This document shows, piece after piece, positions 17,249 through 25,832 of a stretch of 64,000 nt of DNA. Made by a program: the position numbers and the translations under genes. The stretch spans positions 14,261-78,260 of the forward strand of contig JBAXTZ010000013.1 in assembly GCA_037129925.1 (NCBI GenBank). The letters are read 5' to 3'. Numbering within the stretch: position 1 is the first letter of the stretch; every line of letters starts with the position of its first letter. This DNA comes from JBAXTZ01 sp037129925. GTDB lineage: Bacteria > Bacillota > Negativicutes > JBAXTZ01. The notes under the pieces were generated by a model. The model was given only the letters and a program-made list of their open reading frames with translations. It was not told where the DNA came from and did not search any database.

Positions 17249-18034
17249 ATGAATATTATTGTTTGCATCAAGCAAGTGCCGGATACCACAGAAGTAAAAA
17301 TTGATCCGGTTACCAATACGCTTATTCGTCAAGGCGTGCCGAGCATTGTTAATCCATTCGACAAAAATGCCGTCGAAGCAGCAATACAGTTGCGGGAACT
17401 GCATGGCGGCAAAGTTACTATTCTCAGCATGGGACCACCCCAAGCCAAAGATGCGCTTAAAGAATGTATTGTTATGGGCGCGGACGAAGCGGTTTTGGTA
17501 AGTGATCGGGCGTTCGGCGGCGCGGATACTTTGGCAACCAGCTATACTTTGGCAGCTGCGATTCGCGCGTTGGGAAAATTTGACATAATTCTATGTGGGA
17601 AACAGGCTATTGACGGCGATACTGCCCAAGTTGGTCCGGAAATCGCCGAGTATCTGAATATGCCGCAAGTAACTTACGCGGCAAAAATCGAATTAGTCAA
17701 TGAAAAGACGTTACGTGTTCACCGTGAGCAAGATGACTGCTACGAAGTTATCGAAGCCCAGATGCCGGTGATGATAACGGCCGTGAAGTCATTAAATGAA
17801 CCACGACTGGGTACGGTATGGGGATGTGTGCGTGCCTGCCGCGGCGAGATAAAGTTGTTAACTGCCGCTGATATGCCGGTAAACTATGACCGGTTGGGAC
17901 TAAAGGGCAGTCCGACGCAAGTCCGGCAGATATTCACACCCGAAGCCCGCGGACTGGGCAAGATAATTTCCGGCATTCCGGCAGCAGAAGCCGCAGAACA
18001 GTTAGCTCAAATGCTTTGCAAGAGCATCGGCTAG
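17249..18034 (+). CDS. etfB: Electron transfer flavoprotein beta subunit
   Basis: The 261-residue protein starts MNIIVCIKQVPDTTEVKID and carries KNAVEAAIQL, LCGKQAIDGDTAQVGPEIAEYL and VEAQMPVMI. These are EtfB signatures for nucleotide/FAD binding. It pairs with EtfA to pass electrons to or from the dehydrogenase upstream. The start at 17249 has aaagga nine bases upstream; an upstream in-frame ATG would add nine unlikely residues. Spacing to etfA is eight bases. Confidence 0.95.
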   Translation: MNIIVCIKQVPDTTEVKIDPVTNTLIRQGVPSIVNPFDKNAVEAAIQLRELHGGKVTILSMGPPQAKDALKECIVMGADEAVLVSDRAFGGADTLATSYTLAAAIRALGKFDIILCGKQAIDGDTAQVGPEIAEYLNMPQVTYAAKIELVNEKTLRVHREQDDCYEVIEAQMPVMITAVKSLNEPRLGTVWGCVRACRGEIKLLTAADMPVNYDRLGLKGSPTQVRQIFTPEARGLGKIISGIPAAEAAEQLAQMLCKSIG

Positions 18035-18042
18035 GAGGAATA

Positions 18043-19239
18043 ATGGCAATAAGAATAATAAATGAAAAATGTATCGGCTGTTCATTGTGCGTAAAGGTTT
18101 GTCCGTTTGCCGCGTTGGAAATGGTTGACGGCAAGGCGGTTATCGGTATTGGTTGTACCGCTTGCGGCGTCTGCGTGGAAAAGTGTCCGGTAAAAGCGAT
18201 CGTTAACGAAGAAGAACAAAAATTTGGCGTAGTAAATGTCGCGCTATACAGCGGTGTGTGGGTATATATCGAGCAACACCAAGGGAAAATTAAAGATGTC
18301 GCGCATGAATTGCTGGCCGAAGGCCGGAAACTGGCCGATGAGCTGAATTGCGAATTGAGCGGCGTGCTACTGGGAAAAGATGTTCGCGGGTTATGCAAAG
18401 AAGTTATTGCCAGTGGCGCTGACAAAGTATATTTAGTCGAGGCTGAGGAGTTTGCCAACTATTCTACTGAAGGTCATGCCAAAGCCATTACTCAGTTGAT
18501 TAACGACCATAAACCGTCCGTTATCTTGATGGGAGCAACACCGGATGGTCGCGATCTTGGGCCGCGGATTGCTTGCCGGGTCGGAACCGGATTGACGGCC
18601 GACTGCACAAGTCTGGCAGTTGATGTGGAAAAAGGCTTGATCGAATGGACGCGTCCGGCATTTGGCGGAAACATTATGGCGACCATTCTCTGTCCAAATC
18701 ACCGTCCACAAATGGGAACGGTTCGCCCGAAAGTATTTAAGCGGGCAGCGCAAGATTTTAGCCGCAGCGGCGAAATCATCGATGTGCAATCGACAGTTGT
18801 TCCAACTGATATTCGCACTAAACTGGTGGAGATTATCAAAGTAACTACTGCTGCGTGTAACCTTGAAGAAGCGGAAATAATTGTCTCCGGCGGACGAGGT
18901 ATGCAGGCTCCGGAAAATTTCGCACTGATCAAAGAATTGGCCGACGTATTAGGCGGCGCGGTCGGCGCCAGCCGGGCGGCAGTCGATGCCGGCTGGATGC
19001 CGCAGTTCCATCAGGTCGGGCAAACCGGCAAGACTGTCGGGCCGAAAATTTACTTTGCCTGCGGTATTAGTGGCGCTATCCAGCATATCGCCGGAATGAG
19101 CAGCTCGGATATTATTGTTGCTATTAACAAAGACCCGGAAGCGACGATATTCAAAGTAGCTGATTACGGAATAGTCGGCGACGTTTTTGAAGTGTTGCCG
19201 GCGTTGATATCCGAGTTCCGTAAAATCAAAGAAGCGTAG
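18043..19239 (+). CDS. etfA: Electron transfer flavoprotein alpha subunit with N-terminal 2[4Fe-4S] ferredoxin domain
   Basis: The 398-residue protein fuses a ferredoxin domain to a standard EtfA. CIGCSLCVKVCP near residue 9 and CTACGVCVEKCP near 39 are the cluster motifs. The EtfA part has GATPDGRDLGPRIA, the FAD domain GGRGMQ, GASRAAVDAGW, QVGQTGKTVGPK and ACGISGAIQH. The same fusion is known in CarE of the Acetobacterium woodii caffeyl-CoA reductase-Etf complex, which bifurcates electrons from NADH to an enoyl-CoA and ferredoxin. With bcd and etfB it forms a likely complex of this type. The ribosome site is aggagg. Confidence 0.93.
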   Translation: MAIRIINEKCIGCSLCVKVCPFAALEMVDGKAVIGIGCTACGVCVEKCPVKAIVNEEEQKFGVVNVALYSGVWVYIEQHQGKIKDVAHELLAEGRKLADELNCELSGVLLGKDVRGLCKEVIASGADKVYLVEAEEFANYSTEGHAKAITQLINDHKPSVILMGATPDGRDLGPRIACRVGTGLTADCTSLAVDVEKGLIEWTRPAFGGNIMATILCPNHRPQMGTVRPKVFKRAAQDFSRSGEIIDVQSTVVPTDIRTKLVEIIKVTTAACNLEEAEIIVSGGRGMQAPENFALIKELADVLGGAVGASRAAVDAGWMPQFHQVGQTGKTVGPKIYFACGISGAIQHIAGMSSSDIIVAINKDPEATIFKVADYGIVGDVFEVLPALISEFRKIKEA

Positions 19240-19274
19240 AGTAAAGCTGAAAGTTGAAAGCTTAAAATAAAAAA

Positions 19275-19308
19275 AGCCCGCTTGGCTATTGTCAAGCGGA
19301 CTTTTTTT
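19275..19308 (+). terminator. Terminator of the bcd-etfBA operon
   Basis: A stem of agcccgcttg with caagcggact (one mismatch) is followed by seven T. Just before it, 19243-19262 carries the aagctgaaagttgaaagctt filler words seen elsewhere. Confidence 0.85.
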
Positions 19309-19332
19309 GGTTCGGGCGGCTTTGCTACCTGT

Positions 19333-19662
19333 TTAAAACGAGTGCTGCTCCTGGAGCCGAATAAGGTTTAACTCGGCTTCAGCTGCTGAAGCAAGCCGTT
19401 GCCCATAGTCAATATCTTCGGCGCTACCGTGGTGTTTTTGTGCGTCAGATGAAACTTGCGCTTTAAATGCGTCCAAAATCCCCGGATATGTCCGCTCATA
19501 ATTAACCAGATATTGACAATCATCATAGAATTTATTACCTGATGAAGAACTGCCGCCTTTGCCATAAGTAAATTTAAAATTACCCTCGCCGAAATTCAAT
19601 GCCTCAAACGTGCCGCCCTGCACTGCAGATAATTCGTCAATGTCAATGATTCTTCTTTCCAT
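19333..19662 (-). CDS. Orphan peptide with double-glycine-type leader
   Basis: The 109-residue minus-strand product begins MERRIIDIDELSAVQGG, which looks like a double-glycine leader recognised by peptidase-containing ABC exporters in bacteriocin and peptide-pheromone systems. The remainder has a Gly/Ser-rich stretch (YGKGGSSSSGNK), one cysteine and a charged helical tail. A strong ribosome site (ggaggt, nine bases before ATG) supports expression. No modification enzyme, exporter or immunity gene lies next to it. I do not recognise the core peptide. It is one of only two genes on this strand. Confidence 0.7.
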   Translation of the reverse strand: MERRIIDIDELSAVQGGTFEALNFGEGNFKFTYGKGGSSSSGNKFYDDCQYLVNYERTYPGILDAFKAQVSSDAQKHHGSAEDIDYGQRLASAAEAELNLIRLQEQHSF

Positions 19663-19840
19663 AATCCTGTTACCTCCGCTAAATTGTTCGAACTAATTCT
19701 AATGAGTTTTGTCTAACCGCTATGAACCAGTTGCCTGCGTTGCGGTTTACTTGCCTTATTGTACTATATCATTGTGGAGAAATTAAGGAGTTAGGTCGGA
19801 ATATTTGTAAAATAACTTAGCTGATTCCGTTAATAGACTA

Positions 19841-19868
19841 TTTACATATTGATATTATGCTGTATAAT
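19841..19868 (+). promoter_or_regulatory. Promoter in front of a possible small RNA
   Basis: TTTACA and a perfect TATAAT are separated by 16 bases. No reading frame starts within the next 200 bases, but a terminator hairpin ends at about 20030. Confidence 0.55.
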
Positions 19869-19874
19869 TAATAG

Positions 19875-20030
19875 CGAAGCAGCGGGGTATTTTTTGATGC
19901 CGTTCTTTTGGCGGGGGGCGGTTTTGATGGTGGGGGTACCCTGCTGTGCAGTTTTTTTTGTACAGCCGCTAGAAAAATCAAATTAAAATAGAAATTACTC
20001 GTGATTACACCGGCGGATGCCGGTTTTTTT
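19875..20030 (+). ncRNA. Possible structured small RNA
   Basis: This stretch of about 155 bases lies between a promoter and a strong terminator and has no convincing ORF. Outer tagcg near 19871 can pair with cgcta near 19970. Inside that, gcagcggggta near 19876 can pair with taccctgctg near 19937, enclosing a G-rich loop. The architecture (closed stem, large central bulge) could suit a 6S-like RNA, but I see no decisive motif. It may instead be a long leader of the MFS gene at 20089. The rest of the 19663-20088 gap shows nothing clear. Confidence 0.35.
20009..20030 (+). terminator. Perfect terminator hairpin upstream of the fsr-like gene
   Basis: accggc and gccggt enclose a ggat loop, followed by seven T. 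It ends a transcript that carries no ORF (see the possible small RNA), or works as an attenuator for the downstream MFS gene. Confidence 0.85.
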
Positions 20031-20088
20031 ATTATATTGTTGAGTCAGCGCAACTCAGCTTGCAAAATTCATTTTTTTGGCAGGTGTT

Positions 20089-21228
20089 ATGTTTAAGCAA
20101 ATCGCCCGTACTCCGAAAAAGGTCTGGCTGCTCACACTGGGGCATGTCGTAGTTGATTTTCCAAGCGGAGCGTTGTTGATTGCTCTGCCGTTTTTTATGC
20201 ATAAGTTTCAGCTCGATTACACCGAAATTGCGCTGGTGCCAATGATATTCAATATCGTTGGTTCAGTGACTCAGCCATTTTTTGGCTTTTTGAGCGACCG
20301 CCGCCGGGTAACCTGGCGGATGCCGCTTGGTTGTATATTGACGGCGTTAGGTCTGGAACTATGTTTGTCGGCCTCTAGTTTTAATATGGTTTTGTTGTTT
20401 GTCGTCATCTCCGGGTTGGGCAGCGCGATATTTCATCCCGAAGGGGCAAAATGCGCCAATCATTATAGTGGCGAGAATAAAGGCAAGGGCGCGGGAACAT
20501 TTGTGGTCGGCGGCTTTGTCGGTTCGGCGCTCGGCTCGCTGGCGATGGGGTTTGTATTGCAACACAGCGGCTACTTGCGGTTGATTTTTATTATTCCGGC
20601 ATTGCTGCTGTTTTTTCCGCTACTGAACGCCGCGCGTAAAATCCCGGCGCTAAAACGGGTGAGCGGCACCAAGTTGGTTCGTTCCGGATTGCTGTTTTCG
20701 CTGATTTTGGTCGTATTGGTGTTGTTCACCCGCTCGTTTATCGCCTCCGGGCTTTCGACGTTCGTACCGCTCTATTTGGTGGTTTTTCACAAATTGAGTG
20801 AGGAGTTTTCCGGAACTGTGCTTTCAGTTGTGCAGGTAGCCGGTATGTTTGGAACCTATATCGGCGGACTTATGAATGACAAATACGGCAGCCGCATGGT
20901 CGCGCTCTGTTCGATTTTGCCGGCGACATTGCTAATCTATTTGTTCAAATCGCTACCGGTGGAGTATGCGATTTTTTTCCTGATGATCAACGGCTTTTTA
21001 CTGGCAGCATCGTGGACCAGTCTGATGGTGCTGGCGCAAAAAATCATGCCAAACAACGTTGCGACTGCTTCGGCAATAACCATGGGCTTCTCAATGGGCA
21101 TGGGTGCGGTAGCGGTGGTGCTGCTCGGTATGGTCGCTGACAATTTCGGTGTTTCGGCAGTATTTTCGGTTATCATGTTTTTGCCAATACTGGCGTTTGG
21201 AATGAGTTGGTTTATTAAAGAACGGTAA
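20089..21228 (+). CDS. MFS transporter, fosmidomycin-resistance (Fsr) type
   Basis: The 379-residue protein has about 12 membrane segments. The start VWLLTLGHVVVDFPSGALLIALPFF and the motif QPFFGFLSDRRR, followed by FHPEGAKCANHYSG, are typical of the Fsr subgroup of MFS exporters. The natural substrate is unknown. I chose the ATG at 20089; the frame is open to a TTG 12 bases earlier. It stands alone between a terminator and the next promoter region. Confidence 0.85.
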   Translation: MFKQIARTPKKVWLLTLGHVVVDFPSGALLIALPFFMHKFQLDYTEIALVPMIFNIVGSVTQPFFGFLSDRRRVTWRMPLGCILTALGLELCLSASSFNMVLLFVVISGLGSAIFHPEGAKCANHYSGENKGKGAGTFVVGGFVGSALGSLAMGFVLQHSGYLRLIFIIPALLLFFPLLNAARKIPALKRVSGTKLVRSGLLFSLILVVLVLFTRSFIASGLSTFVPLYLVVFHKLSEEFSGTVLSVVQVAGMFGTYIGGLMNDKYGSRMVALCSILPATLLIYLFKSLPVEYAIFFLMINGFLLAASWTSLMVLAQKIMPNNVATASAITMGFSMGMGAVAVVLLGMVADNFGVSAVFSVIMFLPILAFGMSWFIKER

Positions 21229-21337
21229 AAGTTAGCAGCTATATTTACAACAAACAATTATTAATTGGCAGGATAATTGTAAATTGCGTAGAATATAATC
21301 CTTGATAAAATGTATTTTCCAAAAAGAGGAGTGCAGC

Positions 21338-22798
21338 ATGAGAAATCGAGGATTGTTACTGATTACGGTTTTGTTGCTATTAATGGTAGTGAGCGGTTGC
21401 GGTTCGCAAAAAAAGTCCGATGTAAATCTGGATGATGACATGACACAAACAGTTGAAATCGTCATGGCTAATCCAACTGATGCCCAAAAAGACTATGACA
21501 TGGTAATCGCCGAAGTAAACAAATATCTCAAACAAAAACTAAACTGCACGTTGAAAATCGCATTTCAACCGATGTACGACGAGAAAATGCGGGCTTTGGT
21601 ACTATCCGGCGAGCCAGTCGATCTTTGTTTTACCAGCAGTTGGCTGTTTGATTACCGGCAGAATGTCGTTCAAGGAACGCTGTTGCCGCTTGATGAATTG
21701 CTTGTAAAATATGGTCCGGAGGTTGTCAAGGCAATCGACCCGCGGGCGCTCGAGGGAGCGAGAATTGGCGGCAAAGTATACGCTGTTCCGGTTAATAGCG
21801 TTTTGGCGCGGCAGATGGGCTATGCATTTAATGACTCGATAGTCGGAAAATATAGATTTGATTACGCCGGTGTGCAGCAAATCGGTGATTTGGTTCCGCT
21901 GTTAGAACTAATCAAACGCGATTTTGGCAACAAATATATCATGATCCGCCGTAGCCACTGGAATAATTTGCAGGACAAATATGACTTTATACTCAACTCA
22001 ACACTACCGGGTGCGGTGAAGATAAATTCCGGTGACTATAAAGTAATCGACCAATACGAGGACCAGGAATATATTAACCATCTCAAGCAAATTCGTAACT
22101 TGAACATCCTTGGTCTGGCTGATAACAGCATGGGCAAGGATTCGGAAGATTCGGCATTTGACAGCGGAACGGTCGCTTGTCAAGTGTTTGAATATGAACC
22201 GGGAGCGGTCGAAGCCTGGCAACGCAATAAACCTTTTCATATATCCTATATCATGGCAAGTAAACCGCCGATTATGAACAACAGCGCGGTAATGCAGGCG
22301 ATGACCGCGATAACCGTCAATTCCAAACATCCGGCGCGGGCGATGAAAGTATTGAATTTACTGTATAGCGACCCGTACTTGCTTAATTTGTTAGTATGGG
22401 GAATTGAAGGCGTGCATTACAAAAAACTTGACGGTAACCGTATCGAATTGTTGCCGGCGCGCAACGGAAAACACTGGGAAATGCCGAATGGCGATTTTGG
22501 CAATCGCTTCTTGACCTACATTCCCAATGACCAACCAGCGAACTTGTGGGAAGAAACAAAGAAATTTAACGCCTCAGCAAAACCATCGCCGGTGCTAGGC
22601 TTCAGCTTTGATCGTGAGTCGGTAAAAAACGAGCTGGCGGCGCTCGAAAACATCTGTCAAGAATATAAGGCGATCAAAGAAGGGCGCAAAGACCCGTCAG
22701 AACTACCGGAGTTTGTAGCCAAGATGAAAGCTGTCGGTATGGATAAGGTGTTGAAGGAAATGCAAAAACAACTTGACGACTGGCGGGCGAAGCGGTGA
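21338..22798 (+). CDS. ABC transporter substrate-binding lipoprotein (LipO/DUF3502-like)
   Basis: The 486-residue protein has a lipoprotein signal (LLLITVLLLLMVVSGC, lipobox VSGC). A type 1 extracellular solute-binding fold follows, with VDLCFTSSW, GKVYAVPVNS and MTAITVNSKHPARAMKVLNLLYSDP. The C-terminal VLGFSFDRESVKNELAALENICQEY resembles the DUF3502 end of LipO-type oligosaccharide or peptide binders. No permease or ATPase gene is adjacent, so it is an orphan here. A TATAAT lies at 21294. The start was chosen for the agaggag ribosome site. Confidence 0.83.
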   Translation: MRNRGLLLITVLLLLMVVSGCGSQKKSDVNLDDDMTQTVEIVMANPTDAQKDYDMVIAEVNKYLKQKLNCTLKIAFQPMYDEKMRALVLSGEPVDLCFTSSWLFDYRQNVVQGTLLPLDELLVKYGPEVVKAIDPRALEGARIGGKVYAVPVNSVLARQMGYAFNDSIVGKYRFDYAGVQQIGDLVPLLELIKRDFGNKYIMIRRSHWNNLQDKYDFILNSTLPGAVKINSGDYKVIDQYEDQEYINHLKQIRNLNILGLADNSMGKDSEDSAFDSGTVACQVFEYEPGAVEAWQRNKPFHISYIMASKPPIMNNSAVMQAMTAITVNSKHPARAMKVLNLLYSDPYLLNLLVWGIEGVHYKKLDGNRIELLPARNGKHWEMPNGDFGNRFLTYIPNDQPANLWEETKKFNASAKPSPVLGFSFDRESVKNELAALENICQEYKAIKEGRKDPSELPEFVAKMKAVGMDKVLKEMQKQLDDWRAKR

Positions 22799-22889
22799 AG
22801 TTTGTTAATGGTTAATGGTGAATAGATGGAAGAGCAACCGCTGCAACGCGGTCGCAGGATTGTCGAAATAATCGGGGAGATCAGAAAAA

Positions 22890-23471
22890 ATGCCGGATAG
22901 ATTTGATTTGCTACGCTTGGATGAATTTGATTCGCGATTAATGTTTGACATCCGCTACGCGACAGCGGATAATTTTCTGCAGCGGGTGCTATATCCTTGT
23001 GCCATCGCTGTTGCCAGGCGGGGTACGGCGGATAAATTGAAAGTTGCCGCCGATTACGTTGAACAATTTGGCTGCCGGTTTAAGATTTGGGATGCCTACC
23101 GGCCGGTGCCGGTACATAATTTGTTTTGGGCGGTATTGCCGGATTCAGATTATATCGCCAATCCGGCGACCGGCGGCAGCAAGCACTCCCGTGGTTGCGC
23201 GATTGATTTGACGCTGGTTGATTTCGCTGGCAACGAACTGGAAATGCCGACGTGGTTCGACGATACAACTTTTCGCGCCGGACGTGAGTACGCCGAAACT
23301 TTGCCGCTACATATCCGTGAAAATCTGGCGCTGTTGACGATGGCGATGGAAAACGCCGGATTTGAAAGCATCGACAGCGAATGGTGGCATTATTGCGATA
23401 CGGAGTGGCGCGACTACCCGGCGCTGGATGTCGATCTATTTATATTTGGGGGAAGTAATGATAATCACTAA
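22890..23471 (+). CDS. D-alanyl-D-alanine dipeptidase, VanX/DdpX type
   Basis: The 193-residue protein has the M15D zinc motifs: SKHSRGCAIDLTLVD near residue 96 (SxHxxGxAxD) and SEWWHY near 165 (ExxWH). KIWDAYRPVPVH carries the substrate arginine. Such enzymes hydrolyse D-Ala-D-Ala, either in vancomycin resistance or in D-Ala recycling. No vanHA genes are nearby and ddl at 58 kb is separate, so recycling is more likely. There is no signal peptide, so it acts in the cytoplasm. Its end overlaps the EcsC-type gene by 14 bases. Confidence 0.88.
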   Translation: MPDRFDLLRLDEFDSRLMFDIRYATADNFLQRVLYPCAIAVARRGTADKLKVAADYVEQFGCRFKIWDAYRPVPVHNLFWAVLPDSDYIANPATGGSKHSRGCAIDLTLVDFAGNELEMPTWFDDTTFRAGREYAETLPLHIRENLALLTMAMENAGFESIDSEWWHYCDTEWRDYPALDVDLFIFGGSNDNH

Positions 23472-24150
23472 AGAACAATTTCAGGATTTTGCGGCAAAGG
23501 CCTATGATGTTACTGTCAACGGTTCCTTGCCCGGTTCAGATTCGGCGTATGAGTTGGCGGCAAAATATAACCGCATGCCGTTAAACGTCGAACAACGAAT
23601 TGACAAATTGATCAAAAGTCATATTATTCTTGGTGCTAGCAGCGGATTTCTATCCGGATTTGGCGGCTTTGCGGTAATGGCAGTTACGCTTCCGCTTAAC
23701 TTGGCGAGCGTAATGTTTGTTCAAGTACGGTTGATTACGGCGATTGCGATAATTTGCGGTTGCGACCCGCAAGACAAGCGGGTGAAGACTTTTGTTATGG
23801 CTTGTCTGGTTGGCGAAGGTGCGGTGGATTTGATTAAAAGTTTTATGATAAATACCGCCAAGTCCTCGGCCGGGCGGTTGGTGAACGCGCTCAATAAGCT
23901 GGCGCTGCGCCAGATTCAAGAAAAAGCGGTACGGCAAATTATCGAGCGGCTGTCCAAACGACTGGCGCCACGAATTATTCGCGTAGTCCCGTTACTGGGC
24001 GGCGTTGTCGGTGGCGCGGTAGACGGACTGGCAGTAGCTGCCTGCGGTAATGCCGCTAAAAAAGTCTTTCTCGATGTCTATATTGGTCGCTATCTGGAAA
24101 CACAAGTAGTCGAGGATACCGAATACGGCAGCGTGAAGGTGACGATTTAG
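23458..24150 (+). CDS. EcsC family protein
   Basis: The 230-residue protein matches the EcsC family by its Gly-rich amphipathic core (LGASSGFLSGFGGFAVMAVTLPLNLASVMFVQVRLI) and the later VVPLLGGVVGGAVDGLAV. A central part is rich in Lys/Arg helices. EcsC accompanies the EcsAB ABC transporter in Bacillus, but its function is undefined and no ecsAB genes are here. I chose the ATG at 23458 for its ggggga ribosome site and family start. Confidence 0.8.
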   Translation: MIITKEQFQDFAAKAYDVTVNGSLPGSDSAYELAAKYNRMPLNVEQRIDKLIKSHIILGASSGFLSGFGGFAVMAVTLPLNLASVMFVQVRLITAIAIICGCDPQDKRVKTFVMACLVGEGAVDLIKSFMINTAKSSAGRLVNALNKLALRQIQEKAVRQIIERLSKRLAPRIIRVVPLLGGVVGGAVDGLAVAACGNAAKKVFLDVYIGRYLETQVVEDTEYGSVKVTI

Positions 24151-24167
24151 TTCACCAAGGGGGACAA

Positions 24168-24899
24168 ATGGTCAAATGGTACAAAGAGTTTTTTTGCGGA
24201 GTGGCTAATCGCTACTGGGACGGGGCGATAACATTGGAGCAGACGCTGGCGGAATGTGAATTTTTGACCGGGTTATTTCCGCAACAAGCCAAATTGCTGG
24301 ACATTCCCTCAGGTAGCGGTCGGCTGGCTAAAGTTATGCTGGAGCACGGTTTTTCGATAACTGCCGTGGATGTTGCCGCAGAGAATATTGCAAATTTGCA
24401 AACCGCTGTGCCCGGTAACAAGCTCAACGTGGTAATCGCCGATATGATTGAATACGTCGCGGCGGAACAATTTGCTGGTGCCTACTGTTTTGGTAATAGT
24501 TTTAACTATTTTGATTATCGGCAGACGAAAAAATTTATTGGGAATGTTAGCAAGGCATTACAAAAAAACAGTTTATTTATCGTGCATAGCGGCGCGATTG
24601 CCGAGAGCTTATTGTTGAATCTTGAAGAGCGGACGTGGTATAATGCCCTAGGATTGGATGTCTTGCTGGAACATTCCTACAATCCGCTTAAGTCGTTGCT
24701 GGTTACCGATTATACGTTTATTAGTGAAGCTGGAGCGCGAAACACCCGGCAAATTTATCACTACGTCTATACATTGGCCGAAACTAAGCGACTGTTTGCC
24801 GATAGTGGTTTTAAGTTACGCGAGGTATACTCCGATACCATTGGCAGTGACTACGCGGTCGGTTGCCCGGACTGCTATTTGGTAGCGGAGAAGGTGTAG
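24168..24899 (+). CDS. SAM-dependent methyltransferase (class I)
   Basis: The 243-residue protein has a class I Rossmann methyltransferase core: KLLDIPSGSGRLAKVMLEHG (motif I), ITAVDVAAENI (motif II) and AGAYCFGNSFNYFD (motif IV region). The start resembles the YgfB/Tehb-like small-molecule methyltransferases. The acceptor is unknown. The gene follows the EcsC-type gene by 17 bases with aaggggg as ribosome site. Confidence 0.8.
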   Translation: MVKWYKEFFCGVANRYWDGAITLEQTLAECEFLTGLFPQQAKLLDIPSGSGRLAKVMLEHGFSITAVDVAAENIANLQTAVPGNKLNVVIADMIEYVAAEQFAGAYCFGNSFNYFDYRQTKKFIGNVSKALQKNSLFIVHSGAIAESLLLNLEERTWYNALGLDVLLEHSYNPLKSLLVTDYTFISEAGARNTRQIYHYVYTLAETKRLFADSGFKLREVYSDTIGSDYAVGCPDCYLVAEKV

Positions 24900-24902
24900 G
24901 GC

Positions 24903-24942
24903 TGGAAAGCTGCAAAGCAATAAAGCTACAAAGCTGGAAGTT
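24903..24942 (+). repeat. Degenerate aaagct filler words
   Basis: The gap contains aaagctgcaaagc, ataaagcta and caaagctgg in near tandem. Similar gctgaaag words fill gaps at 19.25 and 55.0 kb. Confidence 0.6.
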
Positions 24943-24998
24943 TAGTGGACGTTTTCCTTTGAGGCTCTGAGGCTTTATATACAATTTGTGAGGATGGT

Positions 24999-25814
24999 AT
25001 GAGTATTAAACTAATTGCCACGGATTTGGATGATACACTATTAGGCACAGGCGGAGTAATTTCCGAGTACACTGAGAGCATTGTTCGCGAAGTGAAAAAC
25101 CGTGGTATCATCATGGCGGCCTGCACAGGGCGAATGTATGAATCGGCGATGAACCACATCCGGCATATGGACTTTGAAGATGTAATAATTTGTGCTAACG
25201 GCGCGTTGGTGCGAGAAGTTAAATCTGACAAAGTGTTGCTGCACCGTCCATTGGCGCTTGAAAAATATCAACTGCTGCTCGACCTCGCCAAAAGCAAATC
25301 TTGGCCGCTGATAGCTTGTTACAGCGACCAGCTTATTTGCGATAGTTGGAATGAGTTTCTGATAAAATATCGCGATAAATATCTGTATGATGAAAAAAAC
25401 GTCGTGGCGATTACCATTCTCGGCGAAAGTTTTTTTAAGGCGTCTTTTAGTCCGGAAAAAGTTTTATTAATAATTGACGCGCCGGAAATATACGAGGCGC
25501 AGAATTATTTGCGCGAAGTGTATAGCGCGGATTTTGAAGTCGCGATTTCTAAACCACCCTGTTTGGAAGTGACTGACAAATTCGCCACCAAAGGTCAGGC
25601 GTTGGCGTGGTTGGCGGATTATTACGGGGTTGAGATGAGCGAAGTTCTGGCATTTGGCGATTCTTACAATGACTTCGATATGATCAGGGATGCCGGAGTC
25701 GGAGTGGCGATGGCTAATGCAGTTCCGGAGTTGCTGGCGGTGGCCGATTATGTCACCCTTTCTAACGACGAAAATGGCGTAGCCGACTATATTGAAAAAA
25801 ATATTTTGAAGTGA
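24999..25814 (+). CDS. HAD-IIB (Cof-type) sugar phosphatase-like hydrolase
   Basis: The 271-residue protein begins MSIKLIATDLDDTLLGTGG with the HAD nucleophile DLDDT. It has TGRMYESA (motif II Ser/Thr region), TKGQALAWLA (Lys) and FGDSYNDFDMI (motif IV acidic residues). This is the Cof/YidA subfamily, mostly cytoplasmic phosphatases of sugar phosphates or nucleotides with broad range. The substrate cannot be read here. The gene is followed at 18 bases by a MATE exporter. Confidence 0.87.
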   Translation: MSIKLIATDLDDTLLGTGGVISEYTESIVREVKNRGIIMAACTGRMYESAMNHIRHMDFEDVIICANGALVREVKSDKVLLHRPLALEKYQLLLDLAKSKSWPLIACYSDQLICDSWNEFLIKYRDKYLYDEKNVVAITILGESFFKASFSPEKVLLIIDAPEIYEAQNYLREVYSADFEVAISKPPCLEVTDKFATKGQALAWLADYYGVEMSEVLAFGDSYNDFDMIRDAGVGVAMANAVPELLAVADYVTLSNDENGVADYIEKNILK

Positions 25815-25832
25815 TAGCTTAAGTGAATTAAC

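Noticed and set aside
22890..23471. Vancomycin resistance operon
   Set aside because: Only a VanX-type dipeptidase is present; no vanH, vanA, vanS or vanR-like genes are near.
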